This document shows positions 35,670-43,214 of a stretch of 51,052 nucleotides of DNA, piece after piece. Position 1 is the first letter of the stretch, and each line of letters begins with the position of its first letter. The notes under the pieces were generated by a model, which saw only the letters and a program-made list of their open reading frames with translations, had not been told where the DNA came from and did no database searches. This stretch comes from Candidatus Zhuqueibacterota bacterium (GTDB lineage: Bacteria > Zhuqueibacterota > Zhuqueibacteria > Thermofontimicrobiales > Sulfurfontimicrobiaceae). The DNA lies in contig JAFGMA010000029.1 in NCBI GenBank assembly GCA_016927835.1, positions 1 to 51,052 of the forward strand. The letters are read 5' to 3'. The position numbers were made by a program, and so were the translations under genes.

Positions 35670-36659
35670 ATGACTTCACGAGAAATTGTACGTCGGACAG
35701 TCGATTTTGAGCATCCGATTCGAGTTGCCCGTTCCTTCGGTGAATCGGATTTTGCGGGTGCAACCTGCGCAATTGAAACCTGTGCCACGAAATGGCGCGA
35801 AATCAGCAACGGCAGATGGGAACGAATCGATGAATGGGGAAATGTCTGGGGAAGAATCGATCCCACGTCGAAAGGCGAGGTGCTCAAAGGCGTGCTGGAC
35901 AATTTAAACGCTCTCGATTCGTATGAATTGCCCGATTATTCAAAGCCCGAAGACTACGTCAATGTGAGAGAGGCGCGAAACCAGGCGCAGGATAAATGGT
36001 TCATCGGCGGTTTACCCGGCTTTGCATTCAATATTGCCAGGAAAATGCGCAAACTCGATCAATATCTCATAGATATTCTGTTGGAGCGCGATCGTATTCG
36101 GGAGTTGCATGATCGCATCGATGATATGCTCGAGGCTGGTATCCGTAACTATGCAGCAGCAGGCGTCGACAGTATCATGTTTTGCGAAGACTGGGGAACA
36201 CAGAGTCAAACACTCGTCAGCCCGGGACTCTGGATGGAAGAATTCTATCCCCGGTTCGAGCGGCTTTGTGGGATTGCACATGCCGCCGGTATCAAGGTTT
36301 TCATGCATTCCTGCGGACAAATTGAAGCGATTGTTCCCGGGCTGATGCGAGCCGGCGTCGATCTGCTGCAATTCGATCAACCTGCATTGCATGGCATCGA
36401 TACCCTGGCAGCGCACCAAAATAATGGTAAAATTACGTTCTGGTGCCCGGTCGATATCCAGAAAACGCTGCAAACGAAAAATGAGAAAAAAATCCGCGCC
36501 GAAGCTCGTGAGATGCTTGACAAGCTCTGGCAGGGCAGGGGCGGATTCGTTGCCGGCTATTATGGCGATAATCCTTCAATCGGGCTGGAACCTGTATGGC
36601 AGGACATCGCCTGTGACGAATTCACCCGCAGCGGAATTCATGAAAATTACAAAGAATAG
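35670..36659 (+). CDS. Uroporphyrinogen decarboxylase (URO-D)-like protein
   Basis: The 329-residue product belongs to the UroD/MtaA/CmuA superfamily of TIM-barrel proteins. Evidence is IMFCEDWGTQSQTLVSPGLW, the zinc- or cofactor-site-like IKVFMHSCGQIEAIVPGL with Cys215, GVDLLQFDQPALHGID and FWCPVDIQKTL, and the C-terminal GGFVAGYYGDNPSIG. Sequence features of true HemE at the N-terminus are missing, so a methyltransferase or other role is more likely than haem synthesis. Such UroD-like proteins are frequent in anaerobes, often in carbohydrate or methyl-transfer gene sets. Ribosome binding site is weak (GGGG about 12 nt upstream). Confidence 0.82.
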   Translation: MTSREIVRRTVDFEHPIRVARSFGESDFAGATCAIETCATKWREISNGRWERIDEWGNVWGRIDPTSKGEVLKGVLDNLNALDSYELPDYSKPEDYVNVREARNQAQDKWFIGGLPGFAFNIARKMRKLDQYLIDILLERDRIRELHDRIDDMLEAGIRNYAAAGVDSIMFCEDWGTQSQTLVSPGLWMEEFYPRFERLCGIAHAAGIKVFMHSCGQIEAIVPGLMRAGVDLLQFDQPALHGIDTLAAHQNNGKITFWCPVDIQKTLQTKNEKKIRAEAREMLDKLWQGRGGFVAGYYGDNPSIGLEPVWQDIACDEFTRSGIHENYKE

Positions 36660-36718
36660 AGCACAATTTCAACCATTTGATAAAAACCTTGAATTGAAGC
36701 AATCAGGAGCGAAATGTG

Positions 36719-37801
36719 ATGACCGATCATGTGACCAGGCTGGAGAAAGCCTTCCTGATAAGGAAGCGCGAGATCTATCTCTATTTTCTCAAAACGAGCT
36801 GCCTTTTGATATTTTTGATAATTTTCACTGTTCCGGCAGACGCCTCAGCACAGGCTGCAACAACCGGAGCACCTGAAATTGTAATCCAACAAACCATTTA
36901 TGATGCCGGCATCGCAAAGCCCGGTGATAAAGTGGTCGGAACCTTCCTCGTGGAGAATCATGGTGATTCAACGCTGTTAATCAAGCGTGTTGCACCCACG
37001 TGAGGCTGCACTGTGGCAGATTTTGACAAAGTCATCCCGCCTGGTCAGACGGGAAAAATCACCGCAACGCTTAGCACACAAAAATACCGCGGCATTCTGA
37101 ATAAATCGATCGTCGTGGTTTCGAATGATCCCAAAACACCCAAACTCACACTTTATTTCAAATGCAGCATCCTGGGCGTGAAAGTATTGCCCATGAGCAA
37201 TGTCTATTTCAACACGCGCGTCGGCGTCGAACAAACAAAAGAACTCACAATTGCCACCATTGGCGAGAACCGGCTAACGGTCTATGCCAGATCCAGCAGC
37301 CCGAATATCAAAACGAGATTGGAAAAGACCGGCGGGGATCAGAAACCGACTTCCGCGAATGAGTATTGGGAGCAATACAAGCTATTTATCACGATCCCGG
37401 ACACCTATCCCGAAGGGCGATTTTCAGGAAGCGTCACGTTGATAACGGATAGCGATTTCGATCCTTCGATCAAGCTTCCGGTTTCGGGCGCAGTGCAGCC
37501 ATCGTTGGTTGTATCTCCCGGTACCGTGCGCATGCTGTCTGATGCAAACGGCAATTTGCCGCCGCGTTTTGTAAAAATAACCCGGAGATTCGAATCCGGC
37601 TTAGAACTCACCAAAATTTCCGCCGAACCCGCTCAACTGAAAGTGAGCCAGGAAGAGACGAGGAAAGGTGAACAATTTACCTTGAAGCTGATTTGGACCG
37701 AACCGGAGAAAAAAGGTATTTACCAGGGCAGAGTTGTGGTGCATACCAATGACACACGAAAGCCCGTGATTGACATTCCGGTACACATCAACTTAAAATA
37801 G
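36719..37801 (+). CDS. DUF1573-family protein with in-frame TGA at the conserved Cys (candidate selenoprotein)
   Basis: Two open frames in the same phase, separated only by TGA at 37001-37003, together make a 360-codon gene. Residues 15-45 contain a hydrophobic export segment, cut perhaps after DASA. Residues of about 50-150 form the DUF1573 Ig-like domain (IYDAGIAKPGDKVVGTFLVEN, ADFDKVIPPGQTGKITA), and later parts (KFKCSILG, VSGAVQPSLVVSPG, VHTNDTRKP) repeat Ig-like folds. The family motif is Ser/Thr-Cys-Gly-Cys-Thr; here it reads Thr-TGA-Gly-Cys-Thr, so the TGA stands exactly at the first Cys (residue 95). Selenocysteine insertion explains this; a nonsense mutation is the alternative. AGGAG lies 9 nt before the ATG at 36719. 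TGA is an ordinary stop in other genes here. Confidence 0.75.
37019..37033 (+). promoter_or_regulatory. Candidate bacterial SECIS hairpin
   Basis: GATTTT (37019-37024) pairs with AAAGTC (37028-37033) with one G-U pair, leaving a GAC triloop whose first base is G. The loop starts 22 bases after the TGA, within the 16-37 range used for bacterial SECIS elements. G-C pairs at 37015-37016 with 37036-37037 can extend it. The stem is short and A/T-rich, so support is modest. Confidence 0.35.
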
Positions 37802-38074
37802 CACCTGCTTGAATGGAAGATAGATGAAAAAATCACTTCACGTATGCCGGGCAATATGGAAATGCCTGGAGCTGTTTTTCAACGCGCCAAAATTTTTCTG
37901 CCGCAATTATTCGCAGAAAAAGCAAACATGAGATTTCGCAATCAATTTGGAATGAAGGAAAATATCTAATGATGTAGCACTCGCCTATCAGAAGCGAGGC
38001 ATTGAAAATAGGCGCCCAATTTTCATATACCAGGGTTCCTGCCATCCAATAATTCAAGCCAAATGGGGAAAATC

Positions 38075-39712
38075 ATGAAATCAAACCTCTCTGCCGTGAT
38101 TTGCATTGCTGCCGGCCGATTTTTAAAAATCACATATTTTCTGTTAAGCTTCGCGCTGTTTCTCGTATCCGGTCTCTACGCCCAGGGTAATTATCCCAAT
38201 TCGGTTCAGGTCAACAGCACCACTTTCGGTCATCAGGACAGCCCCGAAATCGCCGTGAATGAAAGGGGGACAGTACTCGCAGTGTTTGAATCAGAGATTA
38301 ATGGTCCTGATGAAAATATTTTTGCGGTGAGCTACGACCGCAAAACATTCCGCGAATGCTATCACACCGGTCCGACGACGGATACCGCAAGTCTCGAGGC
38401 ATTTCCCGGCAGCGATCGTTTCGTTGTGACGTGGGAGCAAAATGGCAAAGTCCAATTCTGCATTATCGCTTGCGCCAATGGTGAAGAAAATTTTATTGTC
38501 GAGCCAACGCCAGCCGGAGAGGGCATTCGTGCCATCGGCGACCGACCGGATGTCGCTGTTTCCCTGGATGGCAGTCTTTTCGTTATCGGGTGGCATACCG
38601 GCGATATTTTGATGAAATTTTTTGATAGAGAAGGCAACAGCATTAGTGATGTTATCGGTGTGGCTGATGTTATCGCTTATAACCAGGCGGAAATCAGCCT
38701 GAAATTTTTCCCTGACTCCGTCCTGGCTGCAACCTGGTATAGTGAAACCGCCGGTAATTTCGAAGGGGCATCCCGGGATCGCGACATCTGGTTCCAGCTC
38801 TTCGACTGCAAACCTGTGTACGAAGGCAATCCGCCGGTCAAATTATTCGAATCCCAGCGCCGAGCAAATGGCGATCTCTCCGTAACCGAGCCAATTTGGT
38901 ATGTTCAGGAATATCCCGAGGTGGACGTATTCAACGACGGACGCTTCGTTATTATGTGGCAGGACTTTCCATATTCGGATGCCGGGAACGGAACAGATGG
39001 CAGCGGCAAAGGCGCATATTTCCGAATCTTTAATCGCGACGGCACGCCCCAAACAGCGGATGTGCAACTCTCGGAACACACGTTCAGTTTCCAAAAAGAT
39101 GCCGATATCAGAATTCGGCAGGGCGACAGCACCATCCATTTCATCTACGAAGACGCGTATGAGGCTACACCCGAGAAATCGTGGCTGGCGTATCCCTCTT
39201 ATCGCATGTTCGATGACCTGGGAAATGCCACGGGAGCTTCGCTGGAACTCAGCGATAAAAGCTATGGCACCGATTGCAGGCTTGCAATCACTGAACCGGA
39301 TGCGCCGGTGCCCAATTTGATTTTAGGCATCTGGGAGACGAAGGACACCGAAAATTATGATGGCTCCGGCAGAGCGGTAATTTTTCGAGATTTCTCAACA
39401 ATTGAAACATCAATTGATGATTCGCCTCGGGATGGCAGCATTGCACCGGAAAATTCAATCCTCCTGCAAGCCTACCCCAATCCATTCAACGCCTCGACCA
39501 CGATTTTGTATTTTTTAGAAAAAGCGTTGCCCGTCCGCTTTCAATTGTATGATGTTTCTGGAAGGCAGGTTGCATCACTGGTTGACGCTCAGCAGGCGGC
39601 TGGTTATCACAGGCTGAAATTTGAAGCCCGAGATTTACCGAGTGGGATGTACATTGGCAGACTCGAGGCAGGAGCCTATTCGAAATCGATCAAGCTCATT
39701 TATCTTAAGTAA
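38075..39712 (+). CDS. Secreted protein with type-IX-like C-terminal sorting tail
   Basis: The 545-residue product has a long signal peptide (hydrophobic at about residues 18-33, cut near LYAQ). Residues of about 40-430 are beta-rich repeats (EIAVNERGTVLAVFESE, DVAVSLDGSLFVIGWH, VDVFNDGRFVIMWQD) that look like a propeller built from Asp-box-like or exo-sialidase-type strands; I cannot name an enzyme. The tail from about 455 has LLQAYPNPFNASTTILYFL, FQLYDVSGRQVASLVDAQ and GYHRLKFEARDLPSGMYIGRL, ending KLIYLK, which is the sorting/FlgD-like module shared with the four secreted proteins on the other strand. Start at 38075 is preferred over 38063 because GGGG lies 8 nt upstream. Confidence 0.8.
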   Translation: MKSNLSAVICIAAGRFLKITYFLLSFALFLVSGLYAQGNYPNSVQVNSTTFGHQDSPEIAVNERGTVLAVFESEINGPDENIFAVSYDRKTFRECYHTGPTTDTASLEAFPGSDRFVVTWEQNGKVQFCIIACANGEENFIVEPTPAGEGIRAIGDRPDVAVSLDGSLFVIGWHTGDILMKFFDREGNSISDVIGVADVIAYNQAEISLKFFPDSVLAATWYSETAGNFEGASRDRDIWFQLFDCKPVYEGNPPVKLFESQRRANGDLSVTEPIWYVQEYPEVDVFNDGRFVIMWQDFPYSDAGNGTDGSGKGAYFRIFNRDGTPQTADVQLSEHTFSFQKDADIRIRQGDSTIHFIYEDAYEATPEKSWLAYPSYRMFDDLGNATGASLELSDKSYGTDCRLAITEPDAPVPNLILGIWETKDTENYDGSGRAVIFRDFSTIETSIDDSPRDGSIAPENSILLQAYPNPFNASTTILYFLEKALPVRFQLYDVSGRQVASLVDAQQAAGYHRLKFEARDLPSGMYIGRLEAGAYSKSIKLIYLK

Positions 39713-39847
39713 AAACCAGCGCGGCTTGAAGGCTTGGGTTTGGCTGTATTCGTTTATTTCCCGGGACCGGCTGCTTGCCGGATTGAGAATTGCACGTTTC
39801 AATACGGCTTTATTGGAATGAATAAACCGTTGCTGATTATTAATTTT

Positions 39848-42800
39848 TCACCTCACCAATACCATCCGCCTGAATTTTCTGTAATATCCTGTTCGCATTT
39901 GATAAAAATAAATCCCGGAACTGACGATTTTTCCGGTATCATCTTTTCCGTCCCATACGATTCTGTTCAAGCCGGCTTTTGCAGCTTTATCTTCCAATAT
40001 TCTTATTCTCTTGCCAAGCACATTATAAATAATAAACTTAACTTTATCATCCCGATGCATCCGGTATTCTATCACCGTTGCTGCATTGAAAGGATTGGGA
40101 TAATTTTGCACTAACTGCGGCTTCAGGGGGATAGGATTGTATTCAGGTAACGACTTTGCGCGCGCCAGTATTTCCATAACTTTATTCGGGCATTCATCCA
40201 TTTTTAGCAGGAGATATGCTATGTAATCCTGCTCGATTTCCGAAGTGGGCGCAAATCGTATTTCAAGACTATCGATTTCCCGGGGATTCAACGTTAAAAT
40301 CGGTGCAGTGACGTCAGCAGCTTGTGAAAATGTTTTGATGGAAAAATTGAGTGAATCTGATAGTTGGATTTCGTTAATGTTAATGGTTGATGGAGAGCCA
40401 TTTTTCAAATAGCATGCTTTGCGCTTTGCACTATTCAATTCAATCACATCAAAATCGAATGGGTCAGGCGTGACTGTCAGCGTCGCCTTGCTGGTACAGG
40501 CTGCTTTTGGTGTGCCTCCATAAGCACCCATATTGATGCAATATCCGTGTGGGAATGGCTCCTCTAAAATATTATCATTAGGATCACCGCTATCAATGCA
40601 CGGAGAAGTTGATTTGAGAGAAAAATCACGCATTTCCGGATTTTTGAAACAAGGATCTTCGCAAATCTGCCTGGACCAGCGGATGATTTTTCGGTTGTTG
40701 CTGGACTCCTTTTCTTTGAATAGCCAGTGTCCAACAAATGTATCGATATTTGAATAGGCGAATTCAATCGTATCTGGCTTTGGATAGGATTGATTGAATG
40801 AAAGCGTTGCTCCCGAGTCGGCTTTGTTCGCCCAGATAACCGAATTTTTGACTTCGAAATTGTTATAGCCCGCTAAATTCAGCGCCCCGCCACAATCGAA
40901 TGCTTCATTTTCCGCTATGGTCACATTTAATAAATGGGGCAATGATTTATGCACGGATATGGCGCCGCCGATTTCAGCCTGGTTATGGAAAATAGCCGAA
41001 TTGGAAATCGTAAATCTGGCATTCGCTATATAAAATGCGCCACCATTTTCAGCGATATTATTGCAAATGGTAGCGTTGGAAATCTTCGCCGATGAATAGT
41101 CAATATAGAATGCTCCGCCTGAAAAGTCGGCGCTGTTGTCGCTAAGCGTCAGATCGGAAATTATTAACGATGAATTGAAGGTTGAAATTGCACCTCCGTA
41201 AGCGGCATGATTGTGTGAGATTCTCGAATGGCAAATCACAAGCGCCGACGATGATATGTATAGTGCCCCGCCTTTTTTCCCTGTTTGTCCGCCCGAAATT
41301 ACGCAATAGGACAGCGTATCATCCCTGCCGCTTTTTTTAAAATGGATACCTGACCAGCCTTTATTGATATCGTATGCCTGAAAAAAGATTGAGTCTGTTT
41401 CCGTTCCTTTTGCCACCAATTGGGCATCATCCCCGATTTCCAAAGCACATGAACCTGTAAAAAATACGCTTGTACCGGCACCAATTTCTAATTTTTCGCC
41501 CGCAGGAACGGTAATATCACAGCAAATATAATAGGGCGACCCTGCCTTATGCCAGGTTCCGGAAACACTTTCTACGATGATACTGGTTCCACCCGCCGGA
41601 ACCCCGTGCCCTGACAATTGAATTGTCAAATATTCACGTTCATCGCAATAATAAATGTGGATGTTTCCCTTGAAAATGCCGATACTATCCGGCTGAAAAA
41701 CAATATCCAGTTCCAGATCATCATCCGGAGGCAATGTAATGGAGCCGAGAGAATCCGCAAACTCGTTTGCTGCAATGCTAACTGAAAAATATGGCGTCGC
41801 TTTAATAAAGTTGATTGTCAGCGAGTCCTGGCTGTTATTTGTCAGAGTGAGCGTTTGAATATCAGAGGAACCGCCGACATAGGTGGGTGGGATAGTCAGC
41901 GAATAAGTACTCGCCTCGAGTTGCGCCCGTACGCCAGCGATAAGTTTGATATCCAGAACCGAGGAGCTCACCATATTATAATTGGCTCCCATCTGTTCGG
42001 GAATCAAACACCACGCATCCGTTATTTGATCGGGATTGGTGCTTCCCCAGCCAAAATTTAAATGATAAAAACCATCGGTGTTGTAACCATCTGCAATGAT
42101 GCTGTGAGCGCTGGTTATCGGGGCATCCGATATGTAAATCGAAAGCAGGGCAGGGAAACCATTCATCATATTTGCTCTCAGAATCGGATAAAAGCTCTCT
42201 CCCGGGTATCGGTATTCAGCGCTTTGGTAACCAAGTTTATCTTTGAAGGCGATAGCAGCAGCGCTCACCCTGGCTCCGGAAGCGGGGTAGTTGAAATCGG
42301 TTTGCAGCAAGATCGCGCAGGTAAAATTGAGCAATGCTGCTTCTGAATCCGTGAGCAGGCTGTTGCTAAGGTATTTAGTTTTTATATTCTCCAAACCGGC
42401 ATTCAATGTCTCGAACGAAGGAAAATCATATTTTGTGCTATCTTCATCAATCCGGATTTTCAGGCTTTTGGTCGCATACCGATCACCCTCCGTAAGCCTC
42501 ACATTTCCGATGGACTGGTGATAATTCGCAATCTGCGCCATTGCAGTTGCCACGCAGCCGGCAAAATTTCTTTGAATTCGGGTTGAATCAGTGGGGCACA
42601 AATCATTGTAAGGAGCGGATTGATGCCAGGTCGTTTCGATCCAGCCACCAGTGCTGGTTGTGCCTGGTTCAGGCCATTGCTGAAAGGCACTCATGCGTTG
42701 ATTCAAATTCGCTGCCTGAGTTTCCCGCTGCCATTTTCGATTATTTTCTTCGATGATTTCATCGGGAAAAAGCTGAAGCGCTTCATTTCTTAATTTTAAA

Positions 42801-43165
42801 TCATCAATCAGCATCTGTCGGAACAAGCCGCTGCTCTCATCCGCCTTCCAGTCATGCCGCAGTGAATACGCGATGATTGGTTCGAGTCGTGTATCTGCCG
42901 AGATGACGATAAATCCCCTCGGTTCAACGCTCGCAATATATGCCCACGCGTTATCGCTGTCCGGTGCGGTCAGGTCATCTATTTCCCGGATACTGAGTTC
43001 GACATATTTTCTAAGGGGTGATACCGGAGCAGAATTTTTTCGACTGATGAAAGCCTGCGCGATTTGAAGCGCCTCATTTTTACCGACGCGTTCGGAGAAA
43101 CCGGATTCAGTAACTAGCAAGACAAAGAGAATGATGAAAACAATCGATCGTTGTGTTTTGCGCAT
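39848..43165 (-). CDS. Secreted C10-family (streptopain-like) protease with beta-helix and sorting tail
   Basis: The 1105-residue protein has a signal peptide (residues 1-24), a Spi-like inhibitory propeptide (about 30-100, with RGFIVISADTRLEPIIAYS) and a C10 cysteine protease domain: NFAGCVATAMAQIANYHQ gives nucleophile Cys204, and TSAHSIIADGYN gives His354, followed by FYHLNFGWGS. Residues of about 420-530 are an ASH-type Ig domain (PTYVGGSSDIQTLTLTNNSQ), 530-830 a right-handed beta-helix with 'HNHAAYGGAIS', 'DNSADFSGGAFYI' and 'NNIAENGGAFYI' coils, then another ASH-like domain and the sorting tail (NYPNPFNAATVIEYRM ... MVLVR). Protease plus parallel beta-helix in one chain suggests attack on an extracellular protein or glycoprotein. 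It is 49 bases downstream of the next gene. Confidence 0.87.
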   Translation of the reverse strand: MRKTQRSIVFIILFVLLVTESGFSERVGKNEALQIAQAFISRKNSAPVSPLRKYVELSIREIDDLTAPDSDNAWAYIASVEPRGFIVISADTRLEPIIAYSLRHDWKADESSGLFRQMLIDDLKLRNEALQLFPDEIIEENNRKWQRETQAANLNQRMSAFQQWPEPGTTSTGGWIETTWHQSAPYNDLCPTDSTRIQRNFAGCVATAMAQIANYHQSIGNVRLTEGDRYATKSLKIRIDEDSTKYDFPSFETLNAGLENIKTKYLSNSLLTDSEAALLNFTCAILLQTDFNYPASGARVSAAAIAFKDKLGYQSAEYRYPGESFYPILRANMMNGFPALLSIYISDAPITSAHSIIADGYNTDGFYHLNFGWGSTNPDQITDAWCLIPEQMGANYNMVSSSVLDIKLIAGVRAQLEASTYSLTIPPTYVGGSSDIQTLTLTNNSQDSLTINFIKATPYFSVSIAANEFADSLGSITLPPDDDLELDIVFQPDSIGIFKGNIHIYYCDEREYLTIQLSGHGVPAGGTSIIVESVSGTWHKAGSPYYICCDITVPAGEKLEIGAGTSVFFTGSCALEIGDDAQLVAKGTETDSIFFQAYDINKGWSGIHFKKSGRDDTLSYCVISGGQTGKKGGALYISSSALVICHSRISHNHAAYGGAISTFNSSLIISDLTLSDNSADFSGGAFYIDYSSAKISNATICNNIAENGGAFYIANARFTISNSAIFHNQAEIGGAISVHKSLPHLLNVTIAENEAFDCGGALNLAGYNNFEVKNSVIWANKADSGATLSFNQSYPKPDTIEFAYSNIDTFVGHWLFKEKESSNNRKIIRWSRQICEDPCFKNPEMRDFSLKSTSPCIDSGDPNDNILEEPFPHGYCINMGAYGGTPKAACTSKATLTVTPDPFDFDVIELNSAKRKACYLKNGSPSTININEIQLSDSLNFSIKTFSQAADVTAPILTLNPREIDSLEIRFAPTSEIEQDYIAYLLLKMDECPNKVMEILARAKSLPEYNPIPLKPQLVQNYPNPFNAATVIEYRMHRDDKVKFIIYNVLGKRIRILEDKAAKAGLNRIVWDGKDDTGKIVSSGIYFYQMRTGYYRKFRRMVLVR

Positions 43166-43214
43166 GTTTATCCCGGTTTAGAAGTATTCTCAAATGGCTG
43201 CAAATAATTTTTAT

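Noticed and set aside
37824..37931. 35-codon frame starting MKKSLH with GGAAGA upstream
   Set aside because: Very short, no recognisable features, and composition like the surrounding non-coding DNA.
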